In this document: in pieces, positions 1 through 9,744 of the stretch
Position numbering within the stretch: position 1 is the first letter of the stretch
How the letters are laid out: each line of letters opens with the position of its first letter
Origin: Pleurotus djamor
Lineage: Eukaryota; Basidiomycota; Agaricomycetes; Agaricales; Pleurotaceae
Length of the DNA: 43,843 nucleotides
Direction of reading: 5' to 3'
NCBI GenBank assembly: GCA_029747585.1
Contig: JAPEVF010000375.1
Coordinates: 1 to 43,843 of the forward strand
Notes under the pieces: generated by a model
What the model was told of the DNA's origin: nothing
What the model saw: the letters and a program-made list of their open reading frames with translations, nothing else
Database searches by the model: none
Translations under genes and position numbers: made by a program

Positions 1-1225
1 GAGCCACGACTCTATTAAACGAGTTCACGTTCAGAGGAACACAGGGATCGAGGGAGATGAACACATACACGGCTCTCCCGACGCTTGCGTAGTCTATCGT
101 CAAGCTTCGTTTAGGAATACTGAGTGAGTTCACGAGCTTGAGAGTATGATTTCCAGGGCCTAGATTATCCGCGAAGTACAACGGTGTCTGTGAAACGTAT
201 TCGGCGACGGTGGCATTAAATGTCTGTGGTGATCCTCCATCCAGTTCAACGGTATATTCGCCAGCTCCTGGGTCGACGGAGCCGACTACCATCACCGAGT
301 CGCCCTTGTAGCGTATCAGTCGATCAGCACAGAGTTAGGCGAGCAAACGAATTGCTGAACGCACAGAAAACGTGAGTGAAACTGAGGTACCCGACAAGTT
401 GGTAGTGCTGTAAATCGTCGCAACATCAGTGGCTTATGATCGAGTACATCGAGACGAGCGGCGCGGTACCGTATGAATGGACTACTGCTTAGTGGAAATG
501 ACCGCTGCGCCCAGGCTGATGATGGTTGAAACTGAAATTGGGAACTCGTTTGGGGGATCGTTTCTGGGTCGATTACTCCCACTTGATCGGGCGAAATTGT
601 GAGTCCGTCCACTTGCGATGTCCATGTAATCTAGAGTATGTAAATACAGCGTAGAGCTCAGCGGGCGAAAGGGATGGGGAATCGGGGAGACAGACTTACA
701 AAGTCAATGTCCAGAAACGCCTGGTTGTCCTGCGTGCGTTTATTCGTAATCGATACCGAGTGCGAGCCAGGTTTGAGGTCAAGTGCTGAAAAGAGGGGTG
801 TTTGGAATTCCCCAGGGATGCTCAGACCCTTGAACGCTGGGAAAATAACGCCGTCAAGAACGACTTCGTATGGTCCTACACAGGTGAAACCCCGATATGA
901 GAGAGAGGAAAGACCTGAAAGATACGACCATAGGTTAATTTACCATGGTTAATACGCTTTGCCCCAAATATCCAAACAGCGGTCCCGTTGAAAGTAAAAG
1001 AAGCAGAGGCGCCAGCGGTAATAGAAAGTGTGAACGTCCCATTATTGCTATACCTGGAGAGTGTATGCATGCATTGAACATCTTCGGCATGGGTCACGGA
1101 ATCATGATATGCACGGACCTGGCGGCGTCAGGATCGAGTTTTCGGTCACCAAGGGTCCAAGCTCCAGGTGGATCATACCGAATAAGCGGACTGCGATCGT
1201 CGATAGTGAAGTTCGTCGCCGCCAT
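1..1225 (-). CDS. TMG1: beta-sandwich membrane protein, 5' part (cut by window edge)
   Basis: Six and probably seven exons are visible on the minus strand: 1225-1119, 1053-944, 875-700, 630-470, 407-365, 304-71, and perhaps 11-1. The protein starts MAATNFTIDDRSPLIRY, and an in-frame TAG lies two codons before this ATG. The first beta-sandwich-like domain (exons 1-3) has the NGTFTL..FNGTAVWIFGAKR core and ends FLDIDF. The second (exons 4-6) ends with DNLGPG..TLKLVN. The architecture matches the complete paralogues at 11091 and 13470, including exon lengths 107, 110 and 43 nt. Domains of this kind in basidiomycete surface proteins are usually predicted as galactose-binding-like folds, so ligand binding outside the cell is an inference. 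The transmembrane and cytoplasmic parts lie beyond the left edge. The donors GTCCGT, GTACCG and GTGTAT are weak, so some exon ends could shift. Confidence 0.75.
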
Positions 1226-1999
1226 GCCAGGCTATAAGTCAAGGTCAAAAGCACAACAAGGAAGGATCGAATAGAGCTGGGCTCCAGGCTCCAGTGAAAG
1301 CGAGATCGAAGGAGAGTGTCGGAAGGGAGAAGAGAAAGAAGTAGAGAGAAGAAAGAGAGGTAAGAGAAGTAAGACATGAGCGCACCTCGATGCTACTCAC
1401 GGGGCTTGGGAAACATGTACATTGCCGTATATTAATAGCCACTTGAACTCTCTTGGTGATGTGTGCACAGGTTGATAGCATCAACAGCATCCACGCCAGC
1501 GATGACACCCGGAGACGTTCGTGTGTAAAGCGCGTAGTATTAGGATGAATCGAGGATAGTCCCCAGCAGTAAGCATGACGGTGATAGTGACGCTGTTGAC
1601 GAGGAACCGCTTGAGTTCATCTATGTAAATTGATGTCAGCTACATACACAGCGCTGAGGCAGAACCACGCACCTGAGTATCACAGCTGTTTGGCTGTAAC
1701 ATGTAACAAGTAACCTATGAATTGATGATGTGGCTTCTGATGGACGATAGTATTAAGCGAGCCAGTGAAATTTCCAATGGAAAAGACATAGTATCACTGT
1801 CAAGCCCCAGAGGATGGATTGATGCAGACGGCGGATTGATATGAGTAGTAGTAGTTTAACATTAAGCACTAAAAGCAATATGGATAGAAGACTTGAACGT
1901 TTACCGTAGCAATTGAGAAGCGAATAACATAGGGGGTCGTCTGCAATACTGCACCGCGATTAGAGAATGTTCTATTTGCAAGGAGCGGGACGTACCAAG
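1226..1999. other. Intergenic: TMG1 5' region and ZC1 3' flank
   Basis: No gene is supported. The part next to TMG1 is rich in TTCTCT on the minus strand, as expected for a fungal 5' leader. From about 1440 to 1990 the sequence matches 3020-3520 (the ZC2 3' flank) in the same orientation, including the phrases ccacgcc, agacacgttcgtg/agacgttcgtg and agtatcaca. It is therefore part of a tandem duplication. Confidence 0.5.
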
Positions 2000-2662
2000 T
2001 CAATTGAACGAACGAACACGCTGAGACGGATACACGAGCTCCCCCTCCTCAGTTTCCTCTCTCTTCCTCTTCTTCGTGTTTCCATCTTCATCTCTCAGAA
2101 CCTCGATCTGCAGATCCTGGACGATCGCCTTCAAGCGCGACCTTAACGACTCTTCAGAATCCTGACTTTCCTTCAACTCCTGCTCGAGCGCGATAATTCG
2201 CTCCTTCACCTCGTCCGCCTTGACCCGCGCACGTTCTTGCGACTCTTGGCTTTCCCTCAACTTCTGCTGCTGGAGCACCCAGATTTGCTCCTTCATCTTG
2301 TGTTTAGTGGCTTGAAGGCGTTCTTGTGACTCTTGACTTGCATTCAATTGCTGCTCCAGCACGTGGATCCGCGCCGTCATCTCGTAGTCTTTAGCTTGAG
2401 CCCGTTCTTATAACTCTTGGCACCTCTGGTTCAGGACGCAAATCCGCTCCTTCATCTTGTCCTCCGTGGCTTGAGTGCCTTCTTGTGACTCCCGACTTTC
2501 CTTCAGCTTCTGTTCGAGTACTCGGATTCGCTCCTCCGTGTCATCCTCCTTAGCATGAGCGCGTTCTTGCTCGTATTTCTGTACCGTCAATATCTTCATG
2601 TGGTTCCCGCTAACTGTGTGGAAATAATCGAGAAATTTGATTTGCTGGTCAAGACACTGCAT
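1430..2662. repeat. Tandem segmental duplication, left copy (ZC1 unit)
   Basis: This stretch and 3000-4045 align in the same orientation over both the ZC coiled-coil exon and the non-coding 3' flank. Matching landmarks are agtatcaca with a nearby tgtttg, gagcgagcYagYgaa, and the gagacggatacac of the conserved C-terminal tail. The copies are clearly diverged, with many indels in the flank. Confidence 0.6.
2000..2662 (-). pseudogene. ZC1: relic of the ZC zinc/coiled-coil family
   Basis: Only the C-terminal coiled coil of the family is recognisable. It begins near CLDQQIKFLDYFHTVSGNH, which aligns with LIDNQIKFFQSMREASDRH of the paralogues, and ends SQRVRSFN. The frame is open on both sides of one TAA at about 2408-2410. 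In-frame repeat units elsewhere in this gene read CAA GAG TCA CAA GAA, whereas here the sequence reads CAA GAG TTA TAA GAA. The Trp-Cys exon and the Cys-pair exon, which should lie within about 1 kb to the right, are not found. A truncated, inactivated copy is the simplest reading. A short expressed coiled-coil peptide from 2380 to 2000 cannot be excluded. Confidence 0.75.
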
Positions 2663-3529
2663 GATCGAGGGGGTGAAATTGTCAACAAGCTATTTTCAAG
2701 CTATATTGCCAACATCGTCAACTAAGTACCGGGAAGAAATCATTGAAATTTACGGACGACGAAACAGGACTATCATNCTCGCGTCTTGGAGTTTGAATTC
2801 TAGCAGAGGCGCGACCCGCGAGAATTAGCGGACGAGAAATCGAGGACAAGCGAGGACAAGTTGGAACAAACCATTGTGAGCATGAGAAAGTCACTTCCCA
2901 CGATCAGAAAACTCCTCTAGCAGCCGTGCTGGTAGTTTGGGGGAAAAGAGAAATTGGACGATGGTATCGATCCCGAGTACCATTCTTTTCCCCTCCTCTT
3001 TGCTCATGCGAACAGGTGAACTCTCTTTGCTGATGCCAACACGTCCACGCCGCCGACGATGAAGACACGTTCGTGCGCAAGTGTCGGGATATTAACATGG
3101 ACTGAACAAAAGCACGAATCCCAAGTAGCACGGACCAAGACGACAGTGCAATGGGGCGCACCGTGATGCAAAGGGACAGCCTCGACTCCAGCCCGCAGTA
3201 TCGAGAAGGTGACACACACATTAGTATCACAGGTGTTTGCTATGACCTGTGTATTTGATGATCAAGTTTATTCCTGGATGTACCACTGAGTAATTGAGCG
3301 AGCTAGCGAAGAAATCGAAAGAGACACAAAATCTTCATTGTTGAAGTTTGGGTGATGAGTCCGTGTGTGTTAGAATGCGACACAAGTAGCTACTTGTAGC
3401 GTGACATGAAGCGTCTGAGGGGGTGGGAAGTGGTGGGGACTCGAGCGGCGATTAGAAGACGTAACTGCAGCCCTTGCATCGCCCAACCACGATGAGAAAC
3501 CGTTGTCCAAGCAAGATGGATACGCCAGA
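2663..3529. other. Gap between ZC1 and ZC2; ZC2 3' flank with a possible relic ORF
   Basis: No intact gene is supported. Positions 2663-2990 show no family N-terminal exons. Positions 3000-3250 on the minus strand hold a short hydrophobic reading frame containing VEAVPLHH. A parallel stretch is seen at about 42040 (VEAVPFTP), with a shared 17-nt run in the DNA. It may be a relic of a small secreted protein gene. Confidence 0.35.
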
Positions 3530-4045
3530 TCAATTGGACTGGCGAACCCGTTGAGACGGATACACAAGTTCTTCCTCGTCCTCCATCTTCCTCTTCTTCG
3601 GGTTGTCAGCCTCATCCTTTACTGGGTAGCTTTCCCTTTGAACTTCTTCCTGCAAATCCTGAACGATCGCCCTGAAGCGAGACCTTAAAGACTCTTGAGA
3701 GTCCTGACTTTCTTTCAATTTCTGTTCGAGCGCGCGTATCTGTTCCTTCATCTCGTTTTCCTTAGCCTGATGACGCTCTTGCTCGGCTTTATGTTCCATC
3801 AAGGCCTTCAGATGTCGATCGCTGGCTTCGCGTAGGGCCTTAAAGAACCTGATGTGAGCATCGAGGGGATGAGGGATCGAGGGAGAAGTATCAGCAGGAG
3901 CGGCGACACTTGGTGGTGGAGGCTGGTTGTCCACGTTGATATTAGAGACGTTGGGTACATTGGGGACTGACAAAAACCACTGTGCCGTGAGGCACAAATC
4001 TGCCGTGGAGTATATGACATACGTTACCTTGATCCGATTTGGCAC
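3000..4045. repeat. Tandem segmental duplication, right copy (ZC2 unit)
   Basis: Same-orientation partner of 1430-2662. It covers the ZC2 3' flank and its coiled-coil exon. Confidence 0.6.
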
Positions 4046-4712
4046 TCTCAGCCAGTTGAACTTCGCGCCCCTCGTGAGTCGCTCTTTGGGGGCTTGCTGA
4101 AGGTGCAGACACGGCCTGACCTCCCACAGTACCTGAAATTGAGAGCCCTGGCGCCTTTATCCCACTTGCCATTGCTTTTGCACTACTGACAAGAGACGCA
4201 TTTTCAGAGGCCTGGGTTAAAGACGGTTCCGGCTGAGCACCCGGCGTCCTCGGACTTCGACTAACTTGGGATACTGATCGAGTGGACCCCGGTCCGTTGT
4301 GGGAGGCAGTAGCCGTATGTTGGGGTAGGCCATCTGGATAGGCTAAAACGGGTGACGCGCCTGTCTTCGACTTCATTCGCCATTCATGCGTCCAAGCGTC
4401 GTACATTTCGTCAGTGATGCCAAACGTATGCGTGAAAAGTGCCTTTCGAAAGTCTAGTCTAGCCGAACATGAGGTTGAGCTACAGTTGTCGCAATGGGTA
4501 ACTGCATAATTAGAGAAAGCGCAGGCGATCCGTCTCTTGAGGCAGGGTGTGCAAACCTAGTTCAACCTCTGATGAACACCAAAACGGAGGAACATGTGTG
4601 TTAAATGGCCTACCCAAGAGTTCCGGAAGGTCCAGTCATGAAACTCATTGGTGTTACACCAGCTTGAGCGAATGAGGGCCTCCGCCTCTCTTTTTCGTTC
4701 ATTCAGGCTCAT
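3530..4712 (-). CDS. ZC2: zinc-cluster-like coiled-coil protein, subfamily I
   Basis: Three exons, 4712-4614, 4556-4028 and 3966-3530, join in frame to 354 aa. Exon 1 (33 aa) starts MSLNERKREAEALIRSSWC and ends with Trp. Exon 2 opens with C-x2-C-x6-C-x8-H-C-x2-C-x4-C, then FRKALFTHTFGI and W-x3-W. A Ser/Pro/Thr-rich linker of about 120 residues follows. The coiled coil (about 235-320) contains the family block SLRSRFRAIVQDLQ. The tail has KKRK, an acidic patch and SQRVRQSN. Predicted role, by inference only: a nuclear, zinc-binding, possibly DNA-binding protein that dimerises through the coil. I do not recognise the family by name. It is transcribed away from ZC3 across a 294-bp intergenic region. 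All splice sites are GT..AG and the phases close exactly. Confidence 0.85.
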
Positions 4713-5006
4713 CGACTGGACAAAGAAAGGAGGAAGTGGGATTCAGGCGCCCAAGTTTCGCAAGTCAAGCCTGTGACTGTGGGACAAGATATTCTCACGA
4801 TCAGCAACTTACCCAATATTGATTCTGGGACAAGTGTCTAATATCTTCGCCGAAGATCAGAACCTGTAAGACTCCGATTTAACGTTTAACGTTTAACACT
4901 GATGAAGCGCAGTGCTTAATCATAATTAGGCTGCTTTCGAGGAATTGAAAGCGAAATCCACTCAAAATCCACCCCTGCGCTGCCAAATCTCTTCACTTTC
5001 ATCTCG
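4713..5006. promoter_or_regulatory. Shared divergent promoter region of ZC2 and ZC3
   Basis: The ATGs of ZC2 (minus) and ZC3 (plus) are 294 bp apart, so this stretch must hold both promoters. A short direct repeat, aacgttt repeated with its palindromic aacgtt core, lies at about 4880-4897. No clear TATA box is seen. Confidence 0.55.
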
Positions 5007-6501
5007 ATGAGCCTCAAGGAACGAAAAAGGCAGGCAGAAGCCCTCATTCGCTCGAGCTGGTGCAACATCGACGATTTCCACGACTGGATCCAGCGGAGTA
5101 AATGGGTAAGTTCTTTGCATTCCTCAGTGGCCTTTGATAGAGGTCTAATGTAATGCCAATATAGACATGCACACTCTGCGCTGATACGGGACTCCCCTGC
5201 ACCTTCTCTGACAAAGCCACGACCCACTGCGACTACTGTAGCCCGACTAGATGCTCGGCTAAAGTAGATTTCCGAAGGGCATTTTTCATGCATAAATTTG
5301 GCATCTCAGAGGAGATATATGAATCTTGGACCAAGGAATGGCGAATCAAGATGAGACAAGGAGCCGTACCCACTGGATCGTGTCCAAAGGATGCTTCGCC
5401 TGTCCCAACTCGCAGTGACCAAGGAGCAATTGTCGTTGCGAATAAACCGAAACCCACAAACGCAAGCATCAAAAGCCACATCGTATCCTCAACGACATCA
5501 ACCCCTAAACAGTTGGCCAGTAAGGCCACTGTTAAACCCGCTCAAGGTGTGTTGTAACGACCGTCATGTAACGCATTTCACCTCACGTTTCGGCGGTTTC
5601 AGTTCGAAATGGCAATGGTGTGCCTAAGACGAACGAAGTTACTCCACTTCCACAGACTGCTTCGGCCGCTATCAAGACTACTTCCTCGCTCAGGCAGTAT
5701 CTTGACAAATCAGCCCAGTTTTTCCAGGCTATTCACACCCTGAGCGAGCAACACCTGAAAGAATCGACGGAGCAGAAGACGGAGCAAGAACGGGCCCAAG
5801 TTAAAGAAGATAAGATGAAGGAGCGAATTCGCGTGCTCGAGCTGAAGTTGAAGGAGAGTCAAGAGTCGAGAGAACGCGTTCAAGCCACGGAGCACGTTAT
5901 GCAGGAGCGAACTCGCCTACTCGAGCAAATGTTGAAGGAAAGTCAAGAGTCGCGAGAAAGCGCACAAGCCAAGGAGGACGAGATGAAGGGGCGGATTTGT
6001 GTGCTTGAGCAGGAGCTGAAGGAAAGTCAAGAAAGCGGCCAAGCCAAGGAACACGAGATAAATGAGCGAACTCGCGTGCTCGAGCAGGAGCTGAGGCAAA
6101 GTCTAGAAAGCGGTCAGGCCAAGGAAGATGAGATGACGCAACGAATTTGCGTACTCGAACGGTCGCTGAAGGAAAGTCAAGCGTTGCAAGAACGCGTTCA
6201 AGCGACGGAGTGCGAGATGAAGGAGCGAACTCGCGTTCTCGAGCAGGAGCTGGAGGCAAGTCGAGAAAGCGGTCGGGCCAAGGAGGAGGAGATGACGCAA
6301 CGAATTTGCATGCTCGAGCGGAAGTTGAAGGAAAGCCAAGGTTCCCGAATATCGCTCAAGTCGCGCCTTGAGGCGATCGTCCAGGATTTACAGATGGAGG
6401 TTACGGGAGACGATGAAGATAACCCTAACAAGAGGAAAAGAGAGGAAAGCGATGATGGGGAACTTTTGTACCCGTCTCAACGACCTCGTCAGTCCGATTA
6501 A
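5007..6501 (+). CDS. ZC3: zinc-cluster-like protein with an expanded coiled coil, subfamily I
   Basis: Exons 5007-5105, 5165-5546 and 5603-6501 give 459 aa. Exon 1 encodes MSLKERKRQAEALIRSSWC, nearly identical to ZC2. Exon 2 carries C-x2-C-x6-C-x8-H-C-x2-C-x4-C, then FRRAFFMHKFGI and W-x3-W. The third exon is mostly coiled coil, in which a unit of about 25-33 residues with the core RxxxLExxLKESQES recurs about seven times. It then gives the shared SRLEAIVQDLQ block, an NKRKREE nuclear-localisation-like stretch and SQRPRQSD. The coil is roughly 100 residues longer than in ZC2, so the length difference between these close relatives comes from repeat copy number. The function is inferred as for ZC2. 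Confidence 0.88.
5790..6350 (+). repeat. Coding minisatellite in the ZC3 coiled coil
   Basis: Imperfect units of about 75-99 bp recur in frame. Each contains a form of gagcgaactcgcgt, a ctcgagc run and a gaaagtcaagag run. Unit lengths vary in multiples of three, so the heptad-rich reading frame is kept. Unit order alternates ERTRVLE and RICVLE types, which suggests duplication of two-unit blocks. Confidence 0.75.
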
Positions 6502-6879
6502 ATCAGTACGTCCCGTTCCCGTGTGAGTAGAACATCCTCTAATCGCGGTATAGTCATGCAGGGTACCCAGATGTTTCCCCCTTCTTATGGCTACGGTGCA
6601 TCCGTCTAAGCCTTCTATCTTTATTGATTTTAGATCTTCATGTTTGATTAATACTCAATCTACCCCTACATCGATCCACCGCCTAGGCTTGACAGCGACA
6701 CCCTTCAGCGACACCCTGAGTACGACTTCTCGTAGCGCAGGCAAACTTGAACAACACATGTATTACTTACGTACGGTGGAGGAAGCACCATTGTCTGCCG
6801 GTAGGAAAATATTTCTTTGTAGCGCGACTGAAATGGGATAACATATGCAAAACGAGGAAAAGCAAAGACAAAAAGACGA
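6502..6879. other. Convergent 3' intergenic region of ZC3 and ZC4
   Basis: Both flanking genes end here. I see no coding feature, only expected 3' untranslated sequence. Confidence 0.5.
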
Positions 6880-8129
6880 TTATTCTTGGACAAGGGAGGT
6901 ATGACGAGCACGCTGAGAGGGTCGGGAGTTGTCCTCGTCAAGAGACGATTTCCTTTTTCGAGTCGACTCGGCCGCTTCAAGCGCTGCCGCCTGCAAGTCC
7001 TGGACCATAGCTTCCAAACGTGTCGTGAGCGATTTCTGCGCAGCGCTAGTCGCAAGTTGTACTTTGAGCATACGAATCTCCTCCATTAACTCTGCTTCCC
7101 GAGCCTTCGCCTCATTTCTCTGTAGGACAAGCGTAAAACGCTGCCTGGTTTCAAGAACAATGGCGAGGAGTTCATCAGATGTGTCATCGTCGATTTCCAT
7201 TTTATAGTTAGGAACCAGGGCCTTGGCAAGCGTGAGGATGGCATCCTTGTGAGCCCGTAGCGAGTTTGGATGATCCAAGTCCAAGTCCATGGTTTCGCTT
7301 TGTAGTTCTGAATCATCGCGTTCTAGATAGACAGAGATGAGTCAAAGGTGATTCTACATCGTCCGAGCACACAAGTCATTCGACATACCAATGGAAGGTG
7401 CTTCATTGACGGGGACGTTCCGCAACGCAAGTTGACGTTGATGGTCCGGTGTTGTAGCTCGAGAATCTTCATCGTTGTCATCGTCGTCCTGATCACTTTC
7501 CGACTCGGAGAGGGAATTATAGTCTGAGGAAAGATCGCCGGATGGTTTGTCTGCGACGTTTGCGTCACTGTCTGATTGGGATGGGTCGGGTAACATGCCA
7601 GCCTTATGTTCTGGCGGCACGACAGGTTTCTGGAGCTTTTGAGTCGGAATGGAAGGAACAGACGAAGTTGGGACCTAAGGGTATGATTGATACACGGTGC
7701 ACGAGTTATTAGAATGCGACGAACCCTCACCTCCATAGGTTTAGTCTGATTCAATTCTTTCTCTGCTCGTTGGCAATAAGCAGTGAATTGGTTTCCCATC
7801 CATTCATGTGTCCAAGCCTTGTAAGTAGCTTCGTCGATACCAAACTTTTGCATGAAGAAGAACTGACGATAGGCTCGCTTGGCGCGCTTGCTTCGGTAAT
7901 AAGAAGATTGGTGGCAGGGGCATTTTGGGGAAGGCTTCGTCGCGCACGGCTTGCAAGCCTGAGAGGGAGCAAAGGATGTTCAACGGGAACTAGTCAATTA
8001 TCGAGTCTGAGTCCAACGTACCAAGCCCTTCGCTTCCTGTTCCGCAGCCCAAGCACGAAATTCGCGTCTGTTACACCACCTCGAGTTGAGCAGCCTCTCT
8101 GCTTCAGCTTTGAGATCTGGGGAGGTCAT
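6880..8129 (-). CDS. ZC4: zinc-cluster-like coiled-coil protein, subfamily II
   Basis: Four exons, 8129-8022, 7958-7731, 7674-7389 and 7322-6880, give 354 aa. Exon 1 starts MTSPDLKAEAERLL and has SRWC-x4-F-x2-W. Exon 2 has C-x2-C-x7-C-P-C-H, then a basic stretch and the KFGIDEATYKAWTHEW motif. Exon 3 is a strongly acidic linker (SESESDQDDDDNDED). Exon 4 has a helical region around LVPNYKMEIDDDTSDELL, a short coiled coil, TRKRKSS and SQRARHTS. It is the inverted paralogue of ZC7, with exon lengths 108/228/286/443 against 108/228/259/488. Fewer zinc ligands remain than in subfamily I. A nuclear role is inferred from the basic and acidic composition only. Confidence 0.85.
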
Positions 8130-8305
8130 CGAGGGTCGGAAAAGAAAGGAACCAAGATACCAAAGGGAACAAACGGTAACCCACCAGAAATTGTGGCCTC
8201 AAAATAGATTACCAATAATTATGCCGTCGAAATTGTGGCGACTATTACGTACCGTGTCGGCCTTGGCAGATTTTTGGTGACGACGCGTCGGCCTTTGGTA
8301 ACGTT

Positions 8306-8658
8306 TGTCGGAAAAACCGTTTTGGCCTTTGAAGCCGGTTTTTAGCGCCTTTAAGCGCCTTTAGGGTCATCTAGAGCCCTTTAATGGTGTCTCCTCCCTT
8401 TTATGGCCTTTAATCGCCTTTGAGGGGCTTTCAATCGTGTTCGCAATATTTAATGGCTGAGTCACTATGCTCCGATCCAAGGGCTAGTTGTTCCTAAGTG
8501 AAGATATCATATACATTATTTACACTGTCCATGAAAAAATCGGGCTCTGGCCTTTCTGGACGCACAGTGAGTCGCACAAGTTGGTCAAAAGGCGTCTAAA
8601 GGCGTCTAAAGGGACTTAAAGGGGCTATCCTTGAAAGGCTAGAACGGTTTTTCCGACA
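8306..8658. mobile_element. MITE-like element with 16-bp terminal inverted repeats
   Basis: The ends tgtcggaaaaaccgtt (8306-8321) and aacggtttttccgaca (8643-8658) are perfect inverted repeats, and homology continues inward with one or two mismatches (ggcctttgaa against a ttgaaaggct-type complement). The interior is packed with degenerate gcctttaa and aaaggcgtc motifs and has no ORF of note. Compared with the ZC7 upstream copy, the 353 bp are absent there: the flank cttggcc-gaa-ggttacc on that copy corresponds here to cttggccaa and aacgttacc (minus-strand reading). This fits an insertion with a 2-bp AA/TT target duplication. It is non-autonomous, and no transposase is seen in the window. Confidence 0.75.
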
Positions 8659-9013
8659 TTGGCCAAGTACGAGGCGACGAGCACGCAGCGGGTTCTGATA
8701 GGGAAGAGCCGTATATCACGATAACATTGGTGGGCACTCCAGCAATCTGGTCAGGTCGAAGATAAATTCATTCAAAAGGCGTAGTGGACCACGTCCTATG
8801 CGTACGCTGGGCGATCGGCAAAAGTGCTATTGCTTTTGGAAGTGGATGATAATCGTGGCACCATCTCTATCTGCCCGGGGTCGTCTAGATTCAGTTCACG
8901 TAGAACGTTGCTTGATGGGATCTGTTTCATGTAACGGCTCCATAAGCATTCAATATTCATTAGGAGGATAAATGTCGACCCACGATCTTCAATTACATTG
9001 AAAAGACAGATAT

Positions 9014-9434
9014 TCAGGTCCAAGTCTGAATAAAATCGGAGTGCCCCCCACATTTATATAGCCCCAGGCTGTAGGAGGTCGAGAGGACATTGACATAAAA
9101 GCGAAGTGCGGGGCGGGGAGAGCTGAACGTTTTTGTGAGCGTGGGATAGCTCATTCCCACGGTCAAAACCAAAACCATGAACACACCTACGTCGACTCCG
9201 TTTACTGCCAATAGTCGCTCCCAAGTCACTCTGTCTTTCAAGCTAAAAGTCTGCCTAGAAGTACTTATGTACCTCGAAACAACTCCTCTCATGTCTGGAA
9301 CCTCTCGCTTTCCAGACTCGTTTATTTCCTCCGTGCAGCCTATGCAGAGTCACCGTCGGGCTCCATCCCCATTCGTCGAGCATCGATATCATACATTGGC
9401 TGGCCAATCCTCTCATGACCACATGAAACAGTAA
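9014..9434 (-). other. SSP-linked conserved block, copy 1
   Basis: A block divergent from SSP1 recurs at 20165-20604 and, more weakly, at 29398-29830, always upstream of an SSP gene and in the opposite orientation. This copy has a 92-aa minus-strand frame starting MRGVVSRYISTSRQTFSLK, with a hydrophobic core (FMVLVLTVGMSYPTLTKTF). In copy 2 the same start runs into TAG after nine codons. It may be a degraded small gene or a conserved regulatory or leader segment. Confidence 0.4.
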
Positions 9435-9642
9435 AAGTACGCATCACGCATGACCTTCAACTCTCGGATCCTCTTTCCACGGTGAACGGTGGCCGTTTGG
9501 CACTGGCGCGAACGTTGAGCCTGGATATTCCACTCAGAAAATCGGATGAACATCTCATTTGTGCTTAGTCTATCGGCCTCATGCACCTTCGTGGAGCGGC
9601 ACTCTGGGTCATCTTCGGGATCGATGAAGGGGAATTCCATCC

Positions 9643-9649
9643 TATAAAA
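9643..9649 (+). promoter_or_regulatory. TATA box of SSP1
   Basis: TATAAAA lies 96 bp before the SSP1 ATG, inside the phrase cctataaaatggg. The same phrase is kept at the matching position of SSP2, and a TATAAAT variant at SSP3. Conservation across three paralogues supports a core promoter. Confidence 0.7.
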
Positions 9650-9744
9650 TGGGTTGGGATTTACGCTCGATTTTTCACTATCCACTACAACTCGCATTAC
9701 AAGCTACCAGCTACTCAAACACAACTCATCTTCGAACACAAGTC

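Noticed and set aside
1102..1377. Hydrophobic minus-strand start (SYFSYLSFFSLLLSLLP) before TMG1, resembling a signal peptide
   Set aside because: It is out of frame with TMG1, lies in the pyrimidine-rich leader, and the sequence before the TMG1 ATG looks like an intron end. TMG2 and TMG3 have no such segment.
5710..6431. Several minus-strand frames opposite ZC3
   Set aside because: They mirror the coding repeat of the coiled coil and have no family resemblance of their own.
8300..8660. CRISPR-like or satellite array suggested by repeated gcctttaa motifs
   Set aside because: Units are degenerate, lack regular spacers and lie wholly within the TIR-bounded element. The genome is eukaryotic.
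9413..9697. Minus-strand frame overlapping the SSP1 promoter
   Set aside because: It covers the conserved TATA region and is not kept as a reading frame in the SSP2 and SSP3 promoters.
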